NCBI GenBank assembly: GCA_016713135.1
Contig: JADJPR010000017.1
Location: 1-64,000, forward strand
Length of the DNA: 64,000 bases
Direction of reading: 5' to 3'
Origin: Rhodanobacteraceae bacterium
GTDB taxonomy: Bacteria > Pseudomonadota > Gammaproteobacteria > Xanthomonadales > SZUA-5
The notes below the pieces were generated by a model that was given only the letters and a program-made list of their open reading frames with translations, was not told the origin of the DNA and searched no databases. Each line of letters starts with the position of its first letter. Within the stretch, counting starts at the first letter, position 1. The translations under genes and the position numbers were made by a program. Positions 54,812 to 64,000 of this stretch are shown one piece after another.

Positions 54812-55612
54812 TCAGGCGCGCAGCAGGCGCACCAGCAGCAGGATCGAGACCAGCACCAGCCAGAAGGCGAACACCCGCTTGAGGCGCGCCAGCGGCCAGC
54901 GGTGCGCCAGTGCGGCGCCAATCGGCGCAGTGAGCACGCTCAGCGAGCCGATCGCCAGCGCCAGCTTGAAGTCGACCAGTCCCACCGCCCAGGCCGACAG
55001 CGCGGGCGGCGTCGCAGCGCTCATGTAGCCCAGGGTGCCGGCGAGGGCGATCGGGAACCCCGCGGCGGCGGAGGTGGCGATCGCCCGCTGCAGCGGCGCG
55101 CCCAGGCGATACAGCAGGGGTACGGTCAGCGAACCGCCGCCGATGCCGACGGCGGCCGAGACCGCACCGATCGCAAGGCCCCCCGGCGCCAGCCAGCGCG
55201 CGGGCAATTGAGGCGCCGGGTGCACCTGGAGCGCGCGCGGGCGTGCCACCTGCAAGGCTGCGAACAGGCAAAAGGCGGCCACGAACAGGGTCAGTGCCGG
55301 CGCCGGGATGCCGGCCACGATCACGGCGCCGCCGCTGCTGCCCAGCAGCAAGCCAGGTGCCAGCCAGCCGAAGGCGCGCAGGTCCACGGCGCCGCGGCGG
55401 TAATGCGCCCAGGCGCTCGCAACCGAGGTCACGCAGATGCTCGCGAGCGAGGTGGCCACTGCCGCGTGCAGTGCGTCCGCAGGATCGACACCTTGCAGCG
55501 GTAGCCAGAAGGCGAGTGCCGGCACCACCACGAGACCGCCGCCGACACCGAGCAGCCCGGCGAGGATCCCGGTCAGCGCTCCGATCAGCATCAATGTCAG
55601 CGTTTCCAGCAT
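54812..55612 (-). CDS. TSUP (TauE/SafE) family membrane transporter
   Basis: This 266-aa protein has about eight membrane segments in two homologous halves: LIGALTGILAGLLGVGGGLVVVPAL and GLAIGAVSAAVGIGGGSLTVPLLY. Both contain the GxGGG pattern of the family. Members export sulfite, sulfoacetate or related anions; the substrate is not readable here. It is convergent with the small membrane protein gene (3-nt gap). Confidence 0.88.
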   Translation of the reverse strand: MLETLTLMLIGALTGILAGLLGVGGGLVVVPALAFWLPLQGVDPADALHAAVATSLASICVTSVASAWAHYRRGAVDLRAFGWLAPGLLLGSSGGAVIVAGIPAPALTLFVAAFCLFAALQVARPRALQVHPAPQLPARWLAPGGLAIGAVSAAVGIGGGSLTVPLLYRLGAPLQRAIATSAAAGFPIALAGTLGYMSAATPPALSAWAVGLVDFKLALAIGSLSVLTAPIGAALAHRWPLARLKRVFAFWLVLVSILLLVRLLRA

Positions 55613-55725
55613 GCGTTTGCCTGTTCAGCCAGATTCTCAGGAATGACCCGCAAGTCCTTGTAGACTCGTTACAAACTGCTTCGCGTCGTCCCCGTCGAGA
55701 CGCCCGCCATTCTTCCGGAGTCGCC

Positions 55726-57692
55726 GTGCGCCGCCTGTTGTCCACCTTGCTGCTGCTACTCGCCGCACAGGCACTCGCCAGCGACCTTGGGCCTCAGCGT
55801 GCCCAGTTCCAGGCCGCCTGGCGCCTGGCACAGACCGGCGTGGACGCCAGCGCTCGCTATCCGGCTCTGGGAGACTATCCGCTTTATCCCTATCTGCCCT
55901 ACGAGCGCCTGCGCCGCCAGGGCGACAAGGCCAGTTTCAAGGAGGTCGAGCAGTTCCTGCGCGAGCACGGCAACAGCTTGCCCGGGCAGCGCCTGCGCAC
56001 GCAGATGCTCGAGCGCTACGGGCGCACCCAGCGCTTCGACGAATTCCTCAAGATCTACGATCCTGCGCTGGCGCCGGTGGACTTGCGCTGCCGTGCCTGG
56101 ACCGCGCGCAAGGCGCGCAAGCTCTTCGGCGATGCCGCTGCCGTAGCTGAGGCAACGGCGCTGTTCGATGCGCTGGAGAGCGATCGCAACGACTGCCGGC
56201 CGGTGCTGTCGCACCTGCGGGACACCGGGCAACTGACCCCGGCGCGGCTGAACACGCGCATCGACACCGCATTGGCGGCGGGCCAGATCGGATTGGCGCA
56301 GGCTTTGGGCCTGGAGCTGCCCAAGGCCCCGCGCGCCCTGGCGCAACGGCGCATCCTGGCGCGTTCGCAGCCGGCGGTGGCCATAGGCCAGGCCGCGCGT
56401 TGGCCAGCTGACGCGAGCAGCGCCGCCGCCGCGGCGCTTGCCTTGCAGCAACTCGCGAAGAAGGACGCGCTCGCCACCGAGGGCCATTACCAGGCACTGC
56501 GCAAGCGCTTGCCCTTCGATGCCACTCAACGCGGCCGGATCGAGGCCGAGATCGCGCGTTTTGCCGCGGTCGATCGCTTGCCGCAAGCCGCCGCGCTGCT
56601 GCAGCGGGTGCCCGCCGTGGCCTTCGACGACAACCTGCGCGAATGGCAGGTGCGCTACCACCTGCGTCGGCTGGAGTATGCGCAGGCCCTGGCGGGCCTC
56701 GACGGGATGGGCGAAACACTGCGCAAACAGTCGCGCTGGCGCTACACGCGCGGGCGGGTGCTGGAGTTGCTCGGGCGCGCCGACGACGCGCGCGCGGACT
56801 TCGCGGCGGCTGCCGGCGAGGCGAACTTTCATGGTTTCCTCGCCGCCGACCGCATCGGTGGCGCCTACGCGATTTGCCCCGCCGACGGCCTGCTCGACGC
56901 CGACCGCGCGCTCGCCGTGTTGAATCTGGGTGGGGTGCGGCGCGCGCTGGAGTGGCATGCGATCGGCGAGAGCGACCGCGCTCGCGCCGAGTGGTTCTGG
57001 CAACTGCCGCAATTCAACCCTGAGCAACGCCGCGAAGCGGGCCTGATCCTGAGCCGTGAAGGCCTGCATGAGTGGGCGATCTTTACCCTCAATACCGAGC
57101 CGCTGTTGCGCCAGTACGAGGCGCGTTTCCCCTGTTGCAGGTCGAGACAGTGACGCGCGAAGCCCAGCGCGCCGGCCTGCAACCGGCCTGGGTATTCGGC
57201 CTGATCCGGGCCGAGAGCGCGTGGAATCCGAATGCGCGCTCGCCGGTCGGCGCGCGCGGATTGATGCAGCTGATGCCCGCTACCGCGGCCGCCGTGGCCA
57301 AATCGCTCGGTCTGCGCGCCGACCCGCTGACCGACCCGACGCACAACATCCGCCTCGGCACCACCTACCTCGGCCGCCGGGTCGGCGAACTCGACGGCAA
57401 TCCGGTGCTCGCAACCGGCGCCTACAATGCCGGAATCGGCGCGGTGAAACGCTGGCTGGAGGGGCCGCTGCCGCCGTGGGACCTGTGGGTGGAGACGGTT
57501 CCCTACAAGGAGACCCGCGAGTATATCGCGCGCGTCCTGGCCTTTGCCGTGCTCTACGACTGGCGCATCGACGGCAGTCCGGCGCGCCTTTCAGGCCTGA
57601 TTCCCGGTCTGGCCGATCGCGCCGAGCCGGCACCGGTAGCCTGTCCGGGCGCCGTCGCCGCGGCGACTCAACCGGCAGCGAGCACGCGGTAA
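55726..57692 (+). pseudogene. slt: Soluble lytic murein transglycosylase, broken by a single-base frameshift
   Basis: Slt cleaves peptidoglycan to anhydro-muropeptides in the periplasm. The GTG at 55726 begins a Sec signal (VRRLLSTLLLLLAAQALAS). A long helical ring domain follows, with YEARFP at its end. Near 57130 the frame shifts by one: four Cs (TTTCCCCTG) sit where five would give FPLLQVETV. The catalytic domain continues in the next frame with the Glu in WVFGLIRAESAWNPNARSPVG, then GLMQLMPATA, LGTTYLGRRV and ATGAYNAGIGAVKRW. All motifs are intact on both sides, so a base missing from a C-run in the sequence is the likeliest cause. Its 3' end overlaps the convergent coaE by 25 nt. Confidence 0.88.
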
Positions 57693-58279
57693 CGCCGGTC
57701 CGCGGCGCGCACCTGTGCCCGCAACTCGTCGACGCCTGCGCTGTTGCGGATCACATCGTCGGCCATCGCCAGGCGCGCCTCACGGCTGGCTTGCGCGCGG
57801 ATCATCGCCTCCGCCAGCGCCGCGTCGATCCGGTCGCGCGTGACCAGCAGGCGCTGCTGGACCTCCGGCGTGGCATCCACCACCAGCACCCGGTCGACCC
57901 AGCCGTAAGCGCCCGATTCCACCAGCAGCGGCACCACCAGCACGACATAGGGTGCATGGGCGCGCGCCTGGTCCACCGCCGCCTGCGCGGCGTCGCGGAT
58001 GCGTGGGTGCAGGATGGCTTCCAGCCGCACTTTCTTCGCGGGGTCGGCGAACACCAGAGCGCGCAGCTGGCGCCGGTCCAGGCTGCCGTCCGCGGCGATC
58101 ACCGCGGACCCGAAGGCGTCGCGGATTTCCGCCAGCGCCGGGCTGCCCGGTATTACCAGCTCGCGCGAGATCAGGTCGGTGTCGACAACCGCGGCGCCGA
58201 GCACCGCGAAAGTGTCGGAGACTGTGGATTTACCCGAAGCAATGCCGCCGGTCAGGCCGATGACGGGCGCGTGCGGCAT
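57668..58279 (-). CDS. coaE: Dephospho-CoA kinase
   Basis: CoaE carries out the last step of coenzyme A synthesis. The 203-aa protein starts MPHAPVIGLTGGIASGKSTV (P-loop GGIASGKS). It has VVDTDLISRELV, LEAILHPRIRD, YVVLVVPLLVESGAYGWVDRVLVVD and RDRIDAALAEAMIRAQAS. The start at 58279 lies 4 nt after the pilD stop. The order pilB-pilC-pilD-coaE is conserved in many gammaproteobacteria. Confidence 0.95.
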   Translation of the reverse strand: MPHAPVIGLTGGIASGKSTVSDTFAVLGAAVVDTDLISRELVIPGSPALAEIRDAFGSAVIAADGSLDRRQLRALVFADPAKKVRLEAILHPRIRDAAQAAVDQARAHAPYVVLVVPLLVESGAYGWVDRVLVVDATPEVQQRLLVTRDRIDAALAEAMIRAQASREARLAMADDVIRNSAGVDELRAQVRAADRRYRVLAAG

Positions 58280-58283
58280 CCGG

Positions 58284-59135
58284 CTACATCCCCAGGAACG
58301 GCAGCCAGCTCCGCAATTGCGGTGCAAAGATCAGCCAGCCGAATCCTGCTGCGGCGATGAACGGTCCGAAGGGCATGGGTACCTGGGAGTCCTGCTTGCG
58401 CAGAGCCATGATGGTGCCGCCTACCACCGCACCCACGACCGAGGACATCAGGACAATCGGCAGGATCGCGCCGGCACCGAACCAGGCGCCCAGGGCGCCG
58501 AGCAGCTTGAAATCGCCATAGCCCATGCCCTCCTTGCCAGTCAGCAGCTTGAACAGCCAATACACCGACCACAGACTGAGATATCCGATGGCGGCGCCGA
58601 TAATCGCCTGACGCGCGTCCACGAACAGCGGCACCAGCGAGAGCAGCAGTCCTGCCCACAGCAAGGGCAGCGTCAGGTTGTCGGGCAGCAACTGGGTGCG
58701 TGCGTCGATGCCGGTCAGCGCGATCAGCGTCCAGGTCAACCCGATGGCCGCGAGCGCCTCGGACCCGATGCCGAAGCGCCAGACACACAGCGCGGTGGCC
58801 ACCGCCGTCGCCAGCTCCACCAAGGGATATTGTGGCGAGATGCGCAGCCCGCAGGCGCGGCAGCGGCCGCGTAGCAGCACGTAGCTCAGCACCGGAATGT
58901 TGTCGACGGCGCGGATCTGTGCCTGGCACTGCGGGCAGCGCGAACGGTCGGCAACCAGCCCGGGCGGGGCCTCCGGGAGGGCGCTGCCCGCGCCACCCAG
59001 GATCTCGTTCGCTTCCAGCCGCCAGCGGTGTTCCAGCATGGGCGGCAGGCGCAGGATCACCACGTTCAGGAAGCTGCCAACGATCAAGCCGACCCCCGCC
59101 GCCGCTGCGATGGCGACGCCGGGGTTCCCGTGCAA
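58284..59135 (-). CDS. pilD: Type IV prepilin peptidase / N-methylase PilD
   Basis: PilD cuts the leader of type IV pilins and pseudopilins and methylates the new N-terminus. The zinc-binding cysteines are in RCPQCQAQI and GRCRACGLRI. The catalytic aspartates are in IALTGIDARTQLLPD and GMGYGDFKLLGALGA. Seven to eight membrane segments are visible. The start is unclear: a TTG at 59135 gives MHGNPG, but the family usually has about seven more residues. The codons above (NEFVALLHGNP) fit well but have only a CTG to begin from. Confidence 0.94.
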   Translation of the reverse strand: MHGNPGVAIAAAAGVGLIVGSFLNVVILRLPPMLEHRWRLEANEILGGAGSALPEAPPGLVADRSRCPQCQAQIRAVDNIPVLSYVLLRGRCRACGLRISPQYPLVELATAVATALCVWRFGIGSEALAAIGLTWTLIALTGIDARTQLLPDNLTLPLLWAGLLLSLVPLFVDARQAIIGAAIGYLSLWSVYWLFKLLTGKEGMGYGDFKLLGALGAWFGAGAILPIVLMSSVVGAVVGGTIMALRKQDSQVPMPFGPFIAAAGFGWLIFAPQLRSWLPFLGM

Positions 59136-59152
59136 CAGCGCGACGAACTCGT

Positions 59153-60414
59153 TCAGACCACCGCCGCCAGTTTGAAGATCGGCAGGTACATGCCGATGAC
59201 CAGACCACCGACCAACACGCCGATGATGACCATGATGAAGGGCTCGAGCAGGCTGGACAGGGCATCCACGGCGTTGTTCACTTCCTGCTCGTAGAACTCG
59301 GCCGCCTTGACCAGCATGGTGTCCAGGGCACCGGATTCTTCACCGATCGCGGTCATCTGGACCACCATCAGCGGGAACAGGTTGACCTGCTTCATCGCCA
59401 GGTTGAGCTGATGACCCACGGCCACGTCTTCCTTGATCCGCTTGGTGGCCTCGTCGTAGATGATGTTGCCCGTGGCGCCAGACACGGTTTCGAGCGCTTC
59501 CACCAGTGGCACGCCGGCGCGGAAGGTGATGGCCAGCGTGCGGCAGTAACGTGCGACCGCCGAGTTGTGCATGATCTGACCGATCACCGGCAGACGCAGC
59601 AAGATCCGATCGATCAGGCGCGCAAAATTGCGCGAGCGCCGCAAAGCGGTGGTGAACGCGAACATCGCGCCCAACACGATGCCGAGGATGACCCACCAGT
59701 AGGACACCATGAAATTCGACGCATTGACGATCATTCGCGTGAAGGCAGGCAGGTCGGCACCGAAGCCCTTGAACGTGGCCTCGAATTGGGGCACGACGTA
59801 GATCAGGATGACCGACGAGACGATGACGGCTACCGCCATGACGGCCGCCGGATAGAACAGTGCCTTCTTGATCTTGCCCTTGAGTGTCTCGATGTTCTCC
59901 TTGTACGAGGCGATCGTATCGAGCACCACATCGAGCACGCCGGCGGACTCGCCAGCGCGTACCAGGTTCACATACAGCTCATCGAAGTACGCCGGGAACT
60001 TGTTGATTGCCTCGGACAGCGATGAGCCGCCCTCGATGTCCACCTTGACCGCCGTCAGCATATCCTTGAGGCGCGGATTGTTCTGGCCGCCGGCGATCAT
60101 CTCGAAGCTCTGCACCAGCGGCACGCCAGCTTTCATCATGGTCGCCAGCTGGCGGCTGACCACCGCGATGTCGCGCGGGGCGATGGCCGCGCCAGACGAG
60201 CCGAAGATCGATGTGCGCTTCTGCGCCACCTTGGTCGCGTTGATGCCCTGCTTGCGCAGCGCCGCCTTGACCAGATTGGCGTTCTTGCCGAGCTCTTCGC
60301 CCTTGAGCTTGACCCCGCGCTTGTCGGTGCCTTCCCAGCTGAAAGTCTGCAGTTCACCGATGCCCCGCGACACTGGGGCCTTGGCACGGGAAGCAGTCGC
60401 GGTTGCCATGGTCA

Positions 60415-60418
<4 letters not shown>
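59153..60418 (-). CDS. pilC: Type IV pilus inner membrane platform protein PilC
   Basis: PilC is the membrane hub on which pilins are assembled, driven by PilB. The 421-aa protein has the two GSPF domains: VVSRQLATMMKAGVPLVQSFE (about residue 90) and CRTLAITFRAGVPLVEALETV (about residue 290). Three membrane segments include YWWVILGIVLGAMFAF and PFIMVIIGVLVGGLVIGMYLP. Its ATG overlaps the pilB stop by 4 nt. It ends 18 nt before the likely pilD start, so pilB, pilC, pilD and coaE form one operon. Confidence 0.96.
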
Positions 60419-62154
<1,736 letters not shown>

Positions 62155-62352
62155 GGCTCGCGGACCTCATGAGACTTCTGCGGAATGTAGCCCAAGCCCC
62201 GGAACTGCGAAAGTAGTTGTCCCGGAGACGGACGCGCGCCCAGCGACGGGCATATGGCGACAGGTGCACCCGGATTCGCAGCGGGTCCCACCGGGAATCC
62301 GTGATCCGGTTGGCGCCCGTTCATCTGGCTGCGGCGTGCTTGGGGGACGGCC

Positions 62353-62388
62353 AGACTCGTCTTGGCGCCATCATGAGTGTCGTATAAT
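62353..62388 (+). promoter_or_regulatory. Sigma-70-type promoter reading toward the small-RNA locus
   Basis: A perfect -10 TATAAT lies at 62383-62388. TTGG/TTGGCG near 62361-62367 can serve as a -35 at 15-17 nt spacing. Downstream (62395-62550) I see no ribosome-bound gene, so the transcript is probably non-coding and may lead into the hairpins at 62554-62663. Confidence 0.55.
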
Positions 62389-62549
62389 CAATAAGTTGCG
62401 GTTTATTCGACCGACTCCGTGCGGGCGATGAGGCGCGCCTGACGCGCCGCGCCGTTAGTCGTAAATGAACGCACAAGGTGACGACCGGCATTGTCACTGG
62501 AACTTCGATTGCGGCAACCTATCTACGGGTTCGAGCCCACAGCGGCTCA

Positions 62550-62663
62550 ATCCGGTTCACTCCTCCCCCAATAGTGAACCTTCAAGCAGGGACGGGACCT
62601 CCCCAGCCCTCCCTGCGACCCCCAGGCCCCGGGCGCCTCCCCAACGCCCGGGGCCAACTTTTT
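62550..62663 (+). ncRNA. sX13-like small RNA with three C-rich hairpin loops
   Basis: Three strong hairpins follow each other. (1) GGTTCACT / AGTGAACC (62554-62580), loop CCTCCCCCAAT. (2) GCAGGGA / TCCCTGC with inner pairs (62586-62616), loop containing ACCTCCCCAG. (3) GGCCCCGGGCG / CGCCCGGGGCC (62625-62655), loop CCTCCCCAA, then CTTTTT as terminator. The length of about 115 nt and the three C-rich loops match what I know of Xanthomonas sX13, which pairs with G-rich mRNA sites and affects motility and virulence. It lies between pilB and the ligase gene. There is no good promoter right at 62550, so it may be processed from a longer transcript starting near 62395. Confidence 0.65.
62625..62663 (+). 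terminator. Rho-independent terminator of the small RNA
   Basis: An 11-bp perfect stem GGCCCCGGGCG (62625-62635) / CGCCCGGGGCC (62645-62655), loop CCTCCCCAA, then AACTTTTT. It is one of the strongest terminators in the window. Confidence 0.92.
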
Positions 62664-62710
62664 CCGGCTCCGCGCTGTCAGACTGGTACTTTCCTGGTCG
62701 CAGCGCAGCC

Positions 62711-64000
62711 TTGCCTCCTCTGCCCACATTTCCGCTGCTCGCAGTCGCCTGGGCGGCGTTGGCCGTGCACCCGGGCGGTTCCGAGCCGGCCAAGGTTGCC
62801 GGCGTCGCCGCACTGGCGGCGCTGGCCCTGCGCGACGGCCGCCTGCTGCAGACCCTGCTGGCGCGGCGGGCGCTTGGCTTCAGTCTGGTCGCGCTGTGCC
62901 TCAGCGCCGCCGTTGCCGCCGAAACTGCCGTTGCGCTGATCGGCAGCGCGGCGCGCGCTCAGGGAGCGCTGATCGGCATGGTCCTGGCGCTGCTCGCCGC
63001 GCACGCATCGTTGCTGGATGCCGCTGGCCGTCGCGCGCTGCTGCGCGGCGTGGCGCTGCTCGGTGGCGTGATTGCGGCCTACGCGCTGCTGCAGCGGGCC
63101 GGCCTCGATCCCTGGCACTGGCGCGGCCAGCCCGATGCGCGGCCGATGGCGACGCTGGGCAACCCCACGGTGCTGGCCGGCTGGCTGTTGCTCGCGTTGC
63201 CCCTGACCCTGCTGCAGGTGCGCACCTCGCCGCGGCCCTTGGCGTGGGCCTTGCTCTCGCTGCTGCAGGCGGGCGCCTTGTTGGCCAGCGGTACGCGCAG
63301 CGCGTGGCTCGCGCTGGCCGGCGTGGGCCTGTTGCTGGTGGCCTCGAATTCGCGCCGGCGTTGGCTGCTGGCGGCGCTGCCGCTGCTGGCAGTGCTGGCG
63401 CTGCTGGCCGCGACCTGGCGTCCGGCATCGTTGCAGGACCGCGCCTGGCTCTGGCAGCTGGCGACGCATGCGCTGGTCGAATCGCCGGTGCTGACCGATC
63501 TCGACGGCCGGGCGGATGCGTTGGCGCCACTGCGCCGCTGGTTGGGATACGGTCCGGATGGACAACAGCCGGTGCTCGCGGCCGCCCGCGCGGAAGTGCC
63601 TGGCGTGCGTGTCGATGCGGCAGGCTGGGACGCCGATCGTGCGCACCAGTGGGTGCTCGATCGCGCGCTCGAGGGTGGCGCGCTGGGCGTGCTCGCGGGC
63701 CTGGTGCTGGCGGTCGCCGTGGGGCGCGCCCTGCACCGCGCATGGTGCAACCCGCACACCCGTGCCGAGGCGACCGCGCTCGGCCTGGCGCTGGGCGCCT
63801 GGGGAGTGCATCTGCAGGCCGCGTTCGCGCTCACCGGCGACCGCGTCCTCGGCTGGATCTGCATCGGCATGGCGCTGGGGCTGGTGGCGCGGACTGACGA
63901 GTCGCCGGCCTTGGCTGCGCGACATGCGTGGTCCGCCGGCGCGCTCGCAATGGCCGGTGGCATCCTGGTGCTCGCGGTCGCGGCGGCTGGGTGGCCGCCG
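62711..64000 (+). CDS. O-antigen ligase / Wzy-like polytopic membrane protein, 3' end outside window
   Basis: The frame is open from before 62711 to the window end, so it is partial. The TTG at 62711 is the first start after the terminator; GTG at 62765 is another option and no ATG fits well. About ten hydrophobic segments are seen, with LALRDGRLLQTLLARRALGF, ALIGMVLALLAAHASLLDA, ATLGNPTVLAGWLLLALPLTL and LLASGTRSAWLALAGVGLLLV. The segment TLGNPTVLAGWLL and the SGTRSAW motif are typical of O-antigen ligase/Wzy_C proteins. It could also glycosylate pilin, since it lies beside pilB. Confidence 0.75.
   Translation, partial: MPPLPTFPLLAVAWAALAVHPGGSEPAKVAGVAALAALALRDGRLLQTLLARRALGFSLVALCLSAAVAAETAVALIGSAARAQGALIGMVLALLAAHASLLDAAGRRALLRGVALLGGVIAAYALLQRAGLDPWHWRGQPDARPMATLGNPTVLAGWLLLALPLTLLQVRTSPRPLAWALLSLLQAGALLASGTRSAWLALAGVGLLLVASNSRRRWLLAALPLLAVLALLAATWRPASLQDRAWLWQLATHALVESPVLTDLDGRADALAPLRRWLGYGPDGQQPVLAAARAEVPGVRVDAAGWDADRAHQWVLDRALEGGALGVLAGLVLAVAVGRALHRAWCNPHTRAEATALGLALGAWGVHLQAAFALTGDRVLGWICIGMALGLVARTDESPALAARHAWSAGALAMAGGILVLAVAAAGWPP

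Noticed and set aside
62521..62600. tRNA-like T-arm (GGGTTCGAGCCC)
   Set aside because: The flanking bases do not form acceptor, D or anticodon arms, and no CCA end follows in place.

Overview
The window is high-GC chromosomal DNA from a gammaproteobacterium, most likely of the order Lysobacterales (Xanthomonadales). I base this on OleA/OleB olefin enzymes of the Xanthomonas type, the rluD-pgeF/bamD and tsaD/rpsU divergent pairs, a pilBCD-coaE block, REP-type repeats with the GTGGGAGCGGCTTCAGCCGC core, and a C-rich-loop small RNA resembling Xanthomonas sX13. The species cannot be named from the sequence alone.

Accessory part (1-13 kb). The window opens inside an alpha-2-macroglobulin gene whose last 1.1 kb is riddled with frameshifts. 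Its 5' end is duplicated on the far side of a lower-GC, 3'-truncated GHKL ATPase gene. Next comes a PaeR7I/XhoI-like type II restriction-modification pair. The methyltransferase is intact, but the endonuclease gene is split by a complete group II intron inserted antisense to it; removing the intron restores the endonuclease frame exactly. A WYL regulator, a block of 43-bp and 21-bp repeats, an unknown 160-aa protein and a VapBC toxin-antitoxin pair follow.

Core part (13-64 kb). In order: envelope proteins and an EamA transporter; pgeF-rluD divergent from bamD; secreted proteins, including a subtilase; a di-iron metallo-beta-lactamase-fold protein behind an FNR-like box; etfBA; a ParA-PspA-(substrate-binding protein/OmpA fusion) operon; mnmG; oleA-TMEM43-oleB; an OmpR/histidine kinase pair; an ECF sigma factor with a Ser/Thr kinase; DUF898-M48; tspO; ettA; an M35 protease; tsaD-folB-folK divergent from rpsU-yqeY; accA-tilS; a TSUP transporter; a soluble lytic transglycosylase broken by one missing base; coaE, pilD, pilC, pilB; and the start of an O-antigen-ligase-like gene.

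Intergenic DNA is unusually structured. There are four inverted-arm elements built of GGTGTT/AACACC, related elements built of GTGAAAAGTGAAAGG and of ACGCAGAGGACGCGGAG, an eight-copy 95-bp tandem array, and at least two likely unannotated structured RNAs (about 30520-30711 and 62550-62663). The RNA loci, the intron-split endonuclease, and the PspA/SBP-OmpA operon are the points most worth following up.
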